This document shows positions 51,441 to 61,052 of a stretch of DNA of 64,000 bases, in pieces. The position numbers and the translations under genes were made by a program. Positions within the stretch are counted from its first letter, which is position 1; each line of letters opens with the position of its first letter. A model generated the notes under the pieces. The model saw only the letters and a program-made list of their open reading frames with translations. It had not been told where the DNA came from and made no database searches. This stretch comes from Dehalococcoidia bacterium (GTDB lineage Bacteria > Chloroflexota > Dehalococcoidia > Tepidiformales > Tepidiformaceae), in NCBI GenBank assembly GCA_020850615.1, contig JADZEI010000085.1:123040-187039 (forward strand), given 5' to 3'.

Positions 51441-52424
51441 TTAACTCGTCCAATAGCGATCACCATTTGTGGAGCAGCGCGCGGTTGCTTCGAGCGTGTC
51501 CAGGTGTCCCTGTACGGTCGCGATGATCTGCCAGAAGCGCCGCTGGACCGCGCGCGGGTAGAGCCGCGCCGCGAGCTCGTAGACCGTCAGCTCGCCGCTG
51601 CTCGCCAGCTCTGCGTGGACGCGCTCATCGCGCGCCTCGATGGCCGCGAGGTTCGCCGCGATGGTGCCGCGCGCATCCTCGAACGGCTCGCCGTGCCCCG
51701 GGTAGCACCGCGCCAGCGGCAGCCCGGCGAGCCGCCGCAGCGACGCGGTGAACGCGGGCAGGCTGCGGAAGCGCACGTACCCGCCCTCTCCCGCGCGCGT
51801 GAACTGGATCGCCGGCGTGGGTGTGATGTCCGGCAGGAGCTGGTCGCCGGAGAACAGCCAGCCACGCTCGCGGTCCACCAGCACGGCATTCCCGGGCGTG
51901 TGCCCGGGGCAGACCAACACGTCGAGGTGCGCGGCGCGGTCACCGTCGGCGAGCTCGATGTCCGGCGCGAACGGTTCGTAGCGCAGGCCGGTCGGCCAGC
52001 TCGGGGAGCTCCCCGGCGGCGGATAGTCGCCGCTCCAGCGGGCCGCCTGGGCTGATTCGCGGCGCCGCCGGAGCCCGGCAGCTGCTTCCGCGGCCACTTC
52101 CGCCGGCGCGCCCAGCTGCGCCACCCACGCCAGCATCGCGTCGAGCTCCGCCTGGTCGCTGTAGTGCGGGTGGCGGGCCGTGTCGCCGTCCGCCGCGCCG
52201 ATCGCGACCTGCACGCCGCGCGACTGCCACCAGTGGCCCAGGCCGGCGTGGTCGTGGTGCCCGTGCGTCGCGACCACCACCACGGGGAGCTCCGGGACTT
52301 CGGCGAGAAGCACGTCCCGCGCGCCGCGGTAGTCGGGCCCCGTGTCGACCAGCACCCGGCCGCCCGGCCCCTCGCTGACGTAGACGTTGTTGTAGGCCAT
52401 CGCAATGCGCCGGACGTCGCCCAT
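51441..52424 (-). CDS. Metallo-beta-lactamase-fold hydrolase
   Basis: 327-residue MBL protein. Zinc site THGHHDHAGL (HxHxDH), LVCPGHTPGNAVLVD (His), LFSGDQLLPDITP (Asp) and CYPGHGEPF (His) complete a binuclear centre. The C-terminal ~70-residue helical part (SSGELTVYELAARLYPRAVQ) is the winged-helix-like tail seen in LACTB2/BLACT-type thioesterases and nucleases. An acyl-CoA or RNA phosphodiester substrate is possible. ATG 52424 is chosen; 22 in-frame codons upstream are Arg-rich and unlikely. Confidence 0.88.
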   Translation of the reverse strand: MGDVRRIAMAYNNVYVSEGPGGRVLVDTGPDYRGARDVLLAEVPELPVVVVATHGHHDHAGLGHWWQSRGVQVAIGAADGDTARHPHYSDQAELDAMLAWVAQLGAPAEVAAEAAAGLRRRRESAQAARWSGDYPPPGSSPSWPTGLRYEPFAPDIELADGDRAAHLDVLVCPGHTPGNAVLVDRERGWLFSGDQLLPDITPTPAIQFTRAGEGGYVRFRSLPAFTASLRRLAGLPLARCYPGHGEPFEDARGTIAANLAAIEARDERVHAELASSGELTVYELAARLYPRAVQRRFWQIIATVQGHLDTLEATARCSTNGDRYWTS

Positions 52425-52513
52425 CGGACGATGGTAGCGGAGCGTGGTCTTACCGCGCGGTTCGCGCCGCCGGGTGCATCCGCGTACCATCCGCGCTCAA
52501 TACGGGAGGTCCG

Positions 52514-53494
<981 letters not shown>

Positions 53495-53495
53495 C

Positions 53496-54707
53496 GTGCC
53501 GTTCCGCGACACCTGGCTGGTGGTCGGCGTGCTGCTCGTGCTCATCGGGTTTGGCGCGCAACAGCCGCCCATCTCGGCGGTCGGGTTCATCGTCCTGCTC
53601 GTCGGCGGGGTGAGCCGCTACTGGAGCCGGCACCTGTTCGACCGCGTGGTCCTCCGGCGCCATTTCGGCGAGACGCGCGCGTTCATCGGCGAGCCAATCG
53701 CCATGCGCCTCGAGCTGGCGAACCCGAAGGTGCTGCCCCTGCCCTGGTACGAATGGCGCCTGGCCATGGGCGACCCGCTCACGGTCGACGGCGAGCACCT
53801 GGCCGCCGCGGCCGTGCCGGGGCTCAGCTGGCTGACGCGGCGCGGCTCCATCGGCTGGTACGAAGAGCAGACCTGGGACCACACCGTCCGCGCCAGCGAG
53901 CGCGGCTACCACCAGGTGGGCCCGGCGACCATCCGCTCCGGCGACCTCTTCGGCGTGTTCCCAAGGGGAATCGAAGACGAGCAGGTCGACCACCTCCTGG
54001 TCTTTCCGAAGGTTGCGCCGCTGGAGCAGCTCGGCCTGCCTTCCGAGCGGCCCTTCGGCGAGCGCAAGGGCGGCAGCCGCATCTTCGAAGACCCGCTCCG
54101 CATCGCCGGGCTGCGGGAGTACCGCCCCGGCGACCCGATGCGGCGGATCGACTGGAAGGCGAGCGCCCGCACCGGCGAGCTCACCTCCCGCGTGTACGAA
54201 CCCTCCGCGACGCGGCAGCTCTACATCGCGGTGAACATCGACACCATGGAGCACGCCTGGGAGGGCTACCTGAAGGACGACCTCGAGCGGACCGTCTCGG
54301 TCGCCGCCTCGGTCGCCGTCTGGGCGGCGGGGCAGAAGTACGCGGTCGGGCTACTGGCCAACGGCGCCTACCCCGACGCGGACCGGCCGATCCGCCTCCC
54401 GCCGTCCCGCTCCCGCGAGCAGCTCACGAAGGTGCTCGAAGCGCTCGCCGTCGTCCAGCCGCTGACCATGGGCGACCTCGCCGGCGCGCTTCAGCGCGAG
54501 GGCCACCGCCTGCCCACCGGGTCGACCGTGGTGGTGGTCGCGGCCCTGCTGCCGCCCGCGCTCGAAGGCGTGATCGGCCGGCTCGCGGCCCAGCGCCACG
54601 AAGTCGTCGTGCTCGCGACCTCCGACCGCGTGCCGCCCGAGTTGCCGATGGGCATCCCGGTTTACCGGACCGGGCAGGCGTTCGAACGCGAGGCGGTGAC
54701 GTCGTGA
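53496..54707 (+). CDS. DUF58/vWA-like membrane protein
   Basis: 403 residues. Two N-terminal helices (LVVGVLLVLIGFGAQ, ISAVGFIVLLVGGVS), then a beta-domain and the DUF58 signature LREYRPGDPMRRIDWKASAR followed by a degenerate vWA fold. DUF58 proteins are the standard partners of MoxR ATPases. The GTG at 53496 starts 1 bp after the moxR stop, and the gene ends overlapping the next start (GTGA). The role is probably envelope-complex assembly. Confidence 0.9.
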   Translation: MPFRDTWLVVGVLLVLIGFGAQQPPISAVGFIVLLVGGVSRYWSRHLFDRVVLRRHFGETRAFIGEPIAMRLELANPKVLPLPWYEWRLAMGDPLTVDGEHLAAAAVPGLSWLTRRGSIGWYEEQTWDHTVRASERGYHQVGPATIRSGDLFGVFPRGIEDEQVDHLLVFPKVAPLEQLGLPSERPFGERKGGSRIFEDPLRIAGLREYRPGDPMRRIDWKASARTGELTSRVYEPSATRQLYIAVNIDTMEHAWEGYLKDDLERTVSVAASVAVWAAGQKYAVGLLANGAYPDADRPIRLPPSRSREQLTKVLEALAVVQPLTMGDLAGALQREGHRLPTGSTVVVVAALLPPALEGVIGRLAAQRHEVVVLATSDRVPPELPMGIPVYRTGQAFEREAVTS

Positions 54708-56050
54708 TCCGCAACGTCGCCGTCGTCGCGTCCGTGATGGCGGAGGCGCTGGCCGTCTACACCGTGGCCGAGTTGCTCGCCGCCAGCGATGGCGACGGCC
54801 GCGGGACCGTGCCGGCGGTGCTCTTCGTGCTCACCGCGCTGGTCGCCTTCGGCGTCATCCGCCTCGCAGACGAGCTCGACCTCGGCGGCCGGGCGGCGCC
54901 GCTCGCGATCGGGCTCGTCGCGTTCGTGGTGCTGTACGGCTCGCTGCGCATCAGCTTCGCAGGCGACGCGGCCATCTGGCAGCTCGGCTGGGTCGTGGAC
55001 TTCCTCGGCAACGCCGGCGACGTGCTGGACCGCGGCGCCCACACGATCTTCCCGGCGATGCTGCTCATCGGGCTCTGGGCCCGCTCCGCCCTGCGCGCGA
55101 ACGACGACGTCGAGCTCGAAAGCATGCCCCGTACGGTCGGGATCCCGTTCGTCCTGGTCACGGGCGTGGTCATCCTCGGCGCGGCGACGGACCGCTCGGG
55201 TGAGGTCGCGCGCGCGGGCATCGTCTTCTACGGGCTGGCGGTGCTGGCGCTCGCCTGCAGCCAGCTCGCCCTCAGCGGGGCCACCTTCGGCGAGCTCCGG
55301 GCCGGCGGCGTCACGGCGGCGCTGCTCGGCGGGACGGCGGCGGTCGTCGTGGTGTGCGTGGTGGTCTTCGGGCTCGCGTTCGGGGTGCTCCGGCCGATCA
55401 TCGGACCGCCGCTCGGCGCCGTCACGGAGTTCATTCTCCTCGTCGTGCTCGTGCCGCCGGCCTGGGTGCTCGAACACCTCCTGCGCTGGCTCCTGCAGGA
55501 CGCCCAATTCCCCGAGCTCTCCGCCGACATCGCCGAGCAGGCCGGGGAGGCGGGCGGCGAGGAGGCCGCCGGCGAGCCCTCCACCGCCCGCGAGGTCGGC
55601 AACTTCGCGATGCGGATCGTCGCGCTGGTGGTGGGTGTCGCCGCGGTCGCGCTCGTGGTCGCGTGGTTCTCGCGGCTGCGCCGGCGCGTGCGCGTCCACC
55701 CCGAGACGCCGGTCGCCTCGGCGGTCGCGGGCAGCGTGCGGGATGACCTGGCCGGGCTCTGGCGCGGGCTCTTCCGCCGCGGCGGAGAAAGGTCCCGCGT
55801 CCCGGCGGACGCGACGCCCGCCGAGCGGCTCTACCTCGAAGCGCTGGCCGCGGCCGAACGCGCGGGCGATCCTCGCGAAGCGGCCGAGACGCCCGAGGAA
55901 TACGCCCCACGCCTGCGCGCCGCGCTCCACACGCCCGTCGCGGACGACATCACCGCGGCGTTCGAACAGGCCCGCTACGCCGGCCGTCCGCCCGACCCTG
56001 GCACTGTCGCGGAGCTCGAACGCCGCTGGCGCGCCCTGCCCCCGGACTAA
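54704..56050 (+). CDS. Polytopic membrane protein with DUF4129-like tail
   Basis: 448 residues. About seven hydrophobic helices lie in the first ~300 residues, then an acidic Ala/Glu/Gly linker (AGEAGGEEAAGEPS), one more helix, and a cytoplasmic DUF4129-like domain (TPAERLYLEALAAAERAG; ETPEEYAPRLRAAL). In most genomes DUF4129 is fused to or beside a transglutaminase-like (TgpA) domain; none is present here. Its stop overlaps the comB stop on the other strand (CTAA). Confidence 0.78.
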   Translation: MIRNVAVVASVMAEALAVYTVAELLAASDGDGRGTVPAVLFVLTALVAFGVIRLADELDLGGRAAPLAIGLVAFVVLYGSLRISFAGDAAIWQLGWVVDFLGNAGDVLDRGAHTIFPAMLLIGLWARSALRANDDVELESMPRTVGIPFVLVTGVVILGAATDRSGEVARAGIVFYGLAVLALACSQLALSGATFGELRAGGVTAALLGGTAAVVVVCVVVFGLAFGVLRPIIGPPLGAVTEFILLVVLVPPAWVLEHLLRWLLQDAQFPELSADIAEQAGEAGGEEAAGEPSTAREVGNFAMRIVALVVGVAAVALVVAWFSRLRRRVRVHPETPVASAVAGSVRDDLAGLWRGLFRRGGERSRVPADATPAERLYLEALAAAERAGDPREAAETPEEYAPRLRAALHTPVADDITAAFEQARYAGRPPDPGTVAELERRWRALPPD

Positions 56051-56775
56051 CGCGCCCGGTCTTCGAGCACGGCGAAGCCCGCGCCGCACGCGACCACCCG
56101 CGGCGCCGCCGGCGACGTGTCGGGCCGCAGCGCGTAGGACACGTCGCCGCCGAGCCCCTTGGCGCTGATCCCGCGCGCGTGGAACGAGCTCGCCGCGAAG
56201 GTCGCGATGGCGTCCCGGCCGGGCATCGCGGCCACGAGCAGGCGCGCCGCGTCGCCGCAGCGGGTCGCGGGATGCGCGCGGAGCAGCTGGTGCGTGATCG
56301 CCGCGGCCGCCGCCGCATCTTCGAGGCTGAACCGCTCGCCGTGTTCGTTCCCTGCGCAGACCAGGACCACGCGTTCGAAGGGCGCCAGGGCTCGCGTCAC
56401 GGTGCTCACGTTCGCGAGCGCACCCGTGAACACCGCCGCCCGGTCGCCGAGCGCGCAGAGCGCCCGCGTCCCGTTCGAGGTGAACAGCACCGCATCGCGC
56501 CCGGCAGCCGGCGCCGCGGCCGCGTCCACGGGTGAGTTGCCATAATCGAACCCCGCCGGCGGCAGCGCATCTACTTCGCCCAGCAGCAAGGCCCCCTGCT
56601 CCGCGGCGAGGCGGCGGGCCGCCCCGATATCGTCGACAGCCGTGAGCCGGCGCAGCCCCGCGCCAAACAGCGCTGCAATCGTCGTCGTCGCCCGCAGCTG
56701 GTCGATGACCACGAACGCATCCGCGTCCATTCGGGCGGCCTCGGCCGACAACAGGGCAACATCCAGCAAGCGCAT
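56047..56775 (-). CDS. comB: 2-phosphosulfolactate phosphatase (ComB family)
   Basis: 242-residue ComB-family protein: FVVIDQLRATTTIAALFGAG, LLLGEVDALPPAGFDYGNSP, VLFTSNGTRALCALGD, GALANVSTVTRAL and VLVCAGNEHGERFSLEDAAAA. It dephosphorylates 2-phosphosulfolactate in coenzyme M/sulfolactate metabolism in methanogens. Bacterial homologues often lack that pathway, so the true substrate is uncertain. ATG 56775 (MRLLDVALL) is used; the frame stays open upstream only through repeat DNA. Confidence 0.85.
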   Translation of the reverse strand: MRLLDVALLSAEAARMDADAFVVIDQLRATTTIAALFGAGLRRLTAVDDIGAARRLAAEQGALLLGEVDALPPAGFDYGNSPVDAAAAPAAGRDAVLFTSNGTRALCALGDRAAVFTGALANVSTVTRALAPFERVVLVCAGNEHGERFSLEDAAAAAAITHQLLRAHPATRCGDAARLLVAAMPGRDAIATFAASSFHARGISAKGLGGDVSYALRPDTSPAAPRVVACGAGFAVLEDRAR

Positions 56776-56835
56776 CGCCACCCCAGAATCGCACGCCAGG
56801 GCCGTTCCTGCGCGCGCAGCCCACGGCTTCCCGCG

Positions 56836-56950
56836 CGGTAGGTGGCCGCCGCGAAGCGCTTCACCCCGCACGCTCCGGCGAGAAGCTGAAAACTGGCAAC
56901 CGCGGGAGATGCCACCGCGCAGCGCTTCACCCGGCACATCCCGGCGAAAA
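56836..56950. repeat. Two-copy ~50-bp imperfect direct repeat, 66-bp period
   Basis: Copies at about 56836-56885 and 56902-56950 share AGCGCTTCACCC and a following CCCGGCG/TCCGGCG core, ~80% alike by eye. The second copy runs straight into the heptamer array. It is intergenic, upstream of both comB (-) and murI (+). Confidence 0.65.
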
Positions 56951-57011
56951 TCGGAAATCGGAAATCGAAAATCAACCACCTCCCAATCGCCAATCGTCAA
57001 TCGTCAATACC
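56946..57011. repeat. Two adjacent heptamer arrays, GAAAATC-family x4 and CAATCGT-family x4
   Basis: Array 1 (56946-56973): GAAAATC, GGAAATC, GGAAATC, GAAAATC. Array 2 (56984-57011): CAATCGC, CAATCGT, CAATCGT, CAATACC. A 10-nt spacer separates them. Array 1 is the reverse complement of the array at 14784-14811. Confidence 0.85.
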
Positions 57012-57035
57012 GGGGCGCCCCGCGCCCCCCGGTGC

Positions 57036-57041
57036 TATGCT
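57036..57041 (+). promoter_or_regulatory. -10 box (TATGCT) of murI, leaderless
   Basis: TATGCT lies 7 nt before ATG 57049. It contains the alternative ATG at 57037, so that upstream start would lie before the predicted transcript. This decides the start at 57049. Confidence 0.55.
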
Positions 57042-57048
57042 TCCCCCA

Positions 57049-57834
57049 ATGGATTCCCGCCCGGTTGGCGTCTTCGATTCCGGCGTCGGCGGCCTCAGCG
57101 TGCTTCGCCACTTCCAGCGGCTCGCCCCCAACGAGCGGGTCATCTACTTCGCCGATACCGCCTACTTTCCCTACGGCCCGCGCCCGCCCGCCGAAGTCCG
57201 CAAGCGCGCCTTCGCTATCGTCGACCGCCTGATCCGCAGCGACGTGAAGATGGTTATCGTCGCCTGCAACACCGCCTCCGCGAGCGCCATCGCCGACCTG
57301 CGCCAGGTGTTCCCGGTGCCGTTCGTCGGCATGGTCCCGGGGGTGAAACCCGCGGTGCAGAGCTCGGCCTCCGGCTGTGTCGCCATCCTCGCCACCAGCG
57401 GCACGCTCGACGGCGACCTCTACCAGCGCGTCGTCGACGAATTCGGCCGCTCGACGCGGGTCATCAGCTGCCACGGCGACGGGCTCGCGGACCTCGTCGA
57501 GCACGGCAAAGCCGGCACGCCCGAAGCCCGTGCCGCCGTCCGCGCGTCGCTCACCAGCGCGATCGAAGCGGGCGCCGACACGGTCGTCCTCGGCTGCACC
57601 CACTACCCGTTCCTCGAAGCCGACATCCTGGGCGAGTTCCCGGGCGTGCGTCTGGTCGATACCTCGGAGGCGGTGGCCCGCCGGGCGGTGCAGGTGCTCG
57701 CCGAGTCGGACCTCGCCGCTCCGCCGGACCAGGCCGGCCAGCTCGGGCTCATCGTCTCGGGCGACCGCGAGCAGTTTCGCGCGGCGATGGCCGCGCTCGG
57801 ATTCGAACCACGCAGCGAGGAGGTCCCGGCATGA
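57049..57834 (+). CDS. murI: Glutamate racemase
   Basis: 261-residue MurI making D-glutamate for peptidoglycan. PVGVFDSGVGGLSVLRHFQ with the substrate Asp-Ser, IYFADTAYFPYGPRP, catalytic Cys in VACNTASASAI, second catalytic Cys in VLGCTHYPFLE. Standard length. It implies a murein-containing wall, notable because some Chloroflexota lack one. The ATG overlaps nothing upstream; its stop overlaps the pyrF start (ATGA). Confidence 0.96.
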   Translation: MDSRPVGVFDSGVGGLSVLRHFQRLAPNERVIYFADTAYFPYGPRPPAEVRKRAFAIVDRLIRSDVKMVIVACNTASASAIADLRQVFPVPFVGMVPGVKPAVQSSASGCVAILATSGTLDGDLYQRVVDEFGRSTRVISCHGDGLADLVEHGKAGTPEARAAVRASLTSAIEAGADTVVLGCTHYPFLEADILGEFPGVRLVDTSEAVARRAVQVLAESDLAAPPDQAGQLGLIVSGDREQFRAAMAALGFEPRSEEVPA

Positions 57835-58622
57835 CCACGTATGTCCAGCGGCTCGCCGAGCGCAGCAGCCAGGCCGGGTCGTTCGTCTGCGTCGGGCTCG
57901 ACCCCGACTTCCGCCGCACGCCGGTGGAGGAGGTCGCGCGCTACAACCGCATGATCATCGAGGCGACGGCGCCGTACACGGCCTGCTACAAGCCGAACCT
58001 CGCCTTCTACGAGCAGTTCGGCATCCCCGGGCTGCACGCGCTCGAAGAGACGCTCGCCGCCATCCCGGCGGGCATCCCGGTCATCGGCGATGCCAAGCGC
58101 GGCGACATCGGCTCCACGGCCGAGGCGTACGCGCGCGCCCTCTTCGAGACATGGAAGTTCGACGCCGTCACCGTGAACCCCTTCCTCGGGCGCGACAGCG
58201 TCGACCCGTTCCTCGCCTACGCCGACCGCGGGGTGTACCTCCTCTGCCGGACGTCAAACCCCGGCGCCGCGGACTTCCAGCACCTCCAGGTGGAGGGCGA
58301 GCCGCTGTTCGAACGCATTGCCGCGACGGTGACGCGCTGGGGGGACAACGTCGGGCTGGTGGTGGGCGCGACGGCCCCGGCGGAGCTCCGGTGCGTGCGT
58401 GCGCTCGCCCCGGCGGCGACGTTGCTCGTGCCCGGCGTTGGCGCCCAGGGCGGCGACCCCCAGGAGGTCGTGGCCGCGGCTGGCGGCGACCCCGGGATGC
58501 TCGTCGTCAACGCCTCGCGCTCCATCTACTACGCGGGCGAAGGTGCGGCAGCCCCGCAGGCGGCCGCCGAAGCCGCCCGCAAGCTGCGCGACGAGCTCGC
58601 GGCCGCGGCGGCTCCGGCATGA
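57831..58622 (+). CDS. pyrF: Orotidine 5'-phosphate decarboxylase (long type)
   Basis: 263-residue OMP decarboxylase, the last step of UMP synthesis. GSFVCVGLDPDFRRTP, the catalytic Lys-Asp motif IGDAKRGDIGSTAEAYA, VTVNPFLGRDSVDPFL and LVPGVGAQGGDPQEV. This is the ~265-residue 'type 2' form common in Actinobacteria and Chloroflexota. It overlaps murI and the following DUF951 gene by 4-bp ATGA junctions, so it is translationally coupled to both. Confidence 0.96.
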   Translation: MTTYVQRLAERSSQAGSFVCVGLDPDFRRTPVEEVARYNRMIIEATAPYTACYKPNLAFYEQFGIPGLHALEETLAAIPAGIPVIGDAKRGDIGSTAEAYARALFETWKFDAVTVNPFLGRDSVDPFLAYADRGVYLLCRTSNPGAADFQHLQVEGEPLFERIAATVTRWGDNVGLVVGATAPAELRCVRALAPAATLLVPGVGAQGGDPQEVVAAAGGDPGMLVVNASRSIYYAGEGAAAPQAAAEAARKLRDELAAAAAPA

Positions 58623-58810
58623 TCCCGGAAATCCGCGAGGGCGAGGTCTACCGCATGCGTAAGCAGCATCCCTGCGGCAGCTGGGAGTTCCGCGTCTACC
58701 GCACCGGCGCGGATATCGGCATCGAGTGCCTGGGTTGCGGCCGCCGCGTCATGGTCGAACGGCGCCGGTTCGAATCGCGTGTCCGGAACCTCGTCAGCGC
58801 CGCCGGCTGA
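58619..58810 (+). CDS. DUF951 small protein
   Basis: 63 residues, easily missed because it is short. EGEVYRMRKQHPCGSWEFRV and ADIGIECLGCGRRVMVERRR match the DUF951 pattern: a conserved KxHPCG motif, a Cys-x2-Cys knuckle and the 'vmv.R..f' end. The fold is a small beta-barrel with a probable zinc-like Cys set; function unknown. The ATG overlaps the pyrF stop and the last 32 bp overlap the MFS gene in another frame. Confidence 0.88.
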   Translation: MIPEIREGEVYRMRKQHPCGSWEFRVYRTGADIGIECLGCGRRVMVERRRFESRVRNLVSAAG

Positions 58811-60122
58811 CGCGGCCCATGCGCGGCCGGGGCTGCTCCAGCAGCGCCCGTTCCGCATGCTCAGTTACACGCGCTTCTTTTCGCGAATCGCACAGAACGC
58901 TCTCAACTTCGCACTCGTCCTGCTCATCACCCAGGAGACCGACCGCGTCTTCCTGAGCTCGCTGCTCGTGCTCGCCCTCGTTGTGCCCTCGACTGTCGCC
59001 GGGATCGTGGCCGGAACCGCTGCCGATGTCCTGCCGAAGCGGCCGCTCGTCCTGCTCGGCGACCTTGCCCGGGCGGCCGTCTGCGTCTGGTTCATCCGCG
59101 GCTCGGGCGATGCGGCGACCTACTACCTCGTGGCCATCGCCCTATCAACATTCGGGCAGTTCGCGACCAATGCCGAAGGCGCGATCATGCCCTCGATCGT
59201 CGAAAAGCCGGACCTGGCGCGGGCGAATGCGCTCAACCAGGCCATCGGCGGCGCGGCCCAGGTCATCGGGCTCGGGGTGCTCACCCCGGTCATGCTGCGG
59301 GTCTTCGACAACCCCGACGCGCTCTTCCTGGTCTGTGCGGCGCTATTCTCGGTCGCCGGCGTGCAGGCGCTGTTCATCGGCCGCATCAAACATCCGGCGC
59401 GGGCAGAGGTGGGCGGGGAACCGCAGGGCCACTGGTGGCTCGCCGGCTGGCGCGCGCTCCGCGGCGACCACCTGGTCTTCCACGCGGCCGTCGAGCTCAC
59501 GCTCATTTCTACCGCGCTGATCATCCTCGGCGGGCTCATCCCGTCATATATTTCGGACGTCCTCGATATGCCGGTCGACATCGGCGCGCTCCTGCTCACG
59601 CCGGCGGCGGTTGGGGTCGTGCTCGGATTGCGCGTGGCCGGGTTCCTGGCCCATCGCGTCCCGCACGCGGCGCTCAGCAGCCTGGGGTTCACCGGCTTCG
59701 TCGTGTCGCTCGCGCTCGTCACGTTTGCGAACCAGGAGGCGGAGTTCCTCGGCGGCTATGGCGCGTTCTGGTGGCTCGACAGCGTCAGCGTCGGCAGCTT
59801 CGACGGCGGCGCGCTGCTCGCGTTGATCCTGGTCTTTCCGCTTGGGTTTGCCTTCGCCGTCGTCTCCGTCGCGGGCCAGACCGTGCTGAACGACCGCATC
59901 CCGTTGCACCTCCAGGGGCGGGCGGGCTCAACCCAGGCAGCGATGGCGGCGGTGGCCTCGTCGCTGCCCGTCCTCGCCGCGGGCGCGCTTGCGGACCTGG
60001 TCGGCGTTATCTGGGTGATGGCGCTGCTCTCGGCTGGCATTGGTGTCGTGGCGCTCTCGAACATCCGGCCGCAGAAGCATGGAGACGAGGGCGCCCCTGC
60101 GCGCGGCCCCGCCGTTCGTTGA
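58779..60122 (+). CDS. MFS transporter
   Basis: 447-residue major facilitator with ~12 helices. Typical N-terminal segment FRMLSYTRFFSRIAQNALNF, loop LPKRPLVLLGDLARAAV, NAEGAIMPSIVEKPDLARAN (the 'P-x-L-V/I-x-x-x-x-L-x-x-A-N' pattern of EntS/macrolide-type exporters), and VLNDRIPLHLQGRAGSTQAA between late helices. Probably an exporter of a small molecule. GTG 58779 lies within the DUF951 gene; ATG 58857 is a shorter alternative. Confidence 0.86.
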   Translation: MSGTSSAPPADAAHARPGLLQQRPFRMLSYTRFFSRIAQNALNFALVLLITQETDRVFLSSLLVLALVVPSTVAGIVAGTAADVLPKRPLVLLGDLARAAVCVWFIRGSGDAATYYLVAIALSTFGQFATNAEGAIMPSIVEKPDLARANALNQAIGGAAQVIGLGVLTPVMLRVFDNPDALFLVCAALFSVAGVQALFIGRIKHPARAEVGGEPQGHWWLAGWRALRGDHLVFHAAVELTLISTALIILGGLIPSYISDVLDMPVDIGALLLTPAAVGVVLGLRVAGFLAHRVPHAALSSLGFTGFVVSLALVTFANQEAEFLGGYGAFWWLDSVSVGSFDGGALLALILVFPLGFAFAVVSVAGQTVLNDRIPLHLQGRAGSTQAAMAAVASSLPVLAAGALADLVGVIWVMALLSAGIGVVALSNIRPQKHGDEGAPARGPAVR

Positions 60123-60148
60123 CTGGCCGATCGGGCCGCTCCTATCAT
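60119..60148 (+). promoter_or_regulatory. Sigma-70-type promoter of the bifunctional-nuclease gene
   Basis: TTGACT (60119-60124), 18-nt spacer, TATCAT (60143-60148). The -35 overlaps the MFS stop codon. The start codon is 39 nt downstream, with GGAGG between. Confidence 0.65.
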
Positions 60149-60187
60149 CGGATCGCGGGGCATTGGGGCTCTGGCGGAGGTTACGTG

Positions 60188-60727
60188 GTGCGCGAACTCA
60201 CGATCGAGAGCATCCGCCTGAGCCTGATGAACTACCAGCGGGTCGTCATCCTTCGCGAAAAGGACGCCGACCGCTACCTGCCGATCTGGATCGGCCCCGC
60301 CGAGGCGGACGCCATCGCCGTCCGCCTGCAGGATGTCTCCGTGGCCCGCCCGCTCACGCACGACCTGCTCCGCAACATGATCGAGCAGCTCGGCGGCCGC
60401 GTCGTCTACATCCTCGTGAATGACCTTTCGAACGACACGTTCTTCGCCCGCATCGTGCTCGAAGTGAACGGCGAGACGCTCGAAGTGGACTCGCGCCCGT
60501 CGGATGCGATCGCGCTGGCGGTTCGCACCGAAGCCCCGATCTTCGCCGAGGAAACGGTGTTGGACCGCGCCGGCGTGATCCTGGACGAAGAGGGACAGCC
60601 GCGCGAACCGACCGACGCGGAAGGCCGCGGCAGGCCGCTCGAACCGGGCGAGCTGGAACGTCTCGGGGCCTTCAAGGACTTCATCGAGGGGCTCGATCTC
60701 GACGACTTCGACGAGCGCAAGAAGTAG
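60188..60727 (+). CDS. Bifunctional nuclease family protein (DUF151)
   Basis: 179 residues. The BFN/DUF151 core: RVVILREKDADRYLPIWIGP, EADAIAVRLQDVSVARPLTH, VVYILVNDLSNDTFFARIVL, SRPSDAIALAVRTEAPIFAE. A UVR-like acidic tail (EPGELERLGAFKDFIEGLDL) follows. Family members cleave DNA and RNA in vitro; the cellular role is unclear. GTG 60188 is chosen (GGAGG 7 nt upstream); GTG 60185 is adjacent. It has its own promoter and precedes the ATP synthase operon. Confidence 0.9.
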   Translation: MRELTIESIRLSLMNYQRVVILREKDADRYLPIWIGPAEADAIAVRLQDVSVARPLTHDLLRNMIEQLGGRVVYILVNDLSNDTFFARIVLEVNGETLEVDSRPSDAIALAVRTEAPIFAEETVLDRAGVILDEEGQPREPTDAEGRGRPLEPGELERLGAFKDFIEGLDLDDFDERKK

Positions 60728-60749
60728 GTCTCGGAACGCCCGTTTTCGC

Positions 60750-60779
60750 TTGCGCTTTGCTTCACAATCCTTCTATGAT
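60750..60779 (+). promoter_or_regulatory. Promoter of the ATP synthase operon
   Basis: TTGCGC (60750-60755), 18-nt spacer, TATGAT (60774-60779), then a 38-nt leader with GAGGAGG before ATG 60818. Confidence 0.6.
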
Positions 60780-60817
60780 GCCGGGGGTCTGGAGCCCGGG
60801 CGCCCGAGGAGGCGAAC

Positions 60818-61045
60818 ATGGGCGGTTGGATGGTGCCAACTGCCTCGTTGCTCGGAGCAGGCTGGTACTTTGCCGCCTGCGTCATCCTCGGTGTCGTTGT
60901 CGGCCGTTGGGCCGACGCGAAGACTGGTCTCGAGCCCACATTCACGTTGTTGGGGATCGTGCTGGGATTAGCCGTCGCCTTCGTCGGCGGGTACCGCATG
61001 CTCCTGCCATTCTTACGCCGGCTCGGTAGCGAGCCGCCGGAGTGA
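60818..61045 (+). CDS. atpZ: AtpZ/AtpI-like small membrane protein
   Basis: 75 residues with two helices: LLGAGWYFAACVILGVVVG, then the signature Gly-x-x-x-Asp loop (GRWADAKTGLEPTFTLLG), then GIVLGLAVAFVGGYRML. This is the AtpZ (AtpI-related) pattern of a protein thought to help ATP synthase c-ring assembly or Mg2+ supply. First gene of the atp operon, 7 bp before atpB. Confidence 0.88.
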   Translation: MGGWMVPTASLLGAGWYFAACVILGVVVGRWADAKTGLEPTFTLLGIVLGLAVAFVGGYRMLLPFLRRLGSEPPE

Positions 61046-61052
61046 TGCAGAC

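Noticed and set aside
56946..57011. CRISPR array
   Set aside because: Units are 7 bp with no spacers and no cas genes nearby; better described as short tandem repeats.
57037..57048. ATG at 57037 as the murI start
   Set aside because: It lies within the predicted -10 box TATGCT; the family N-terminus begins naturally at 57049.
58760..58780. tRNA-like T-arm (GGTTCGAATC)
   Set aside because: It lies inside the DUF951 coding sequence and no acceptor stem or anticodon arm can be folded around it; the similar string near 57800 is inside murI.
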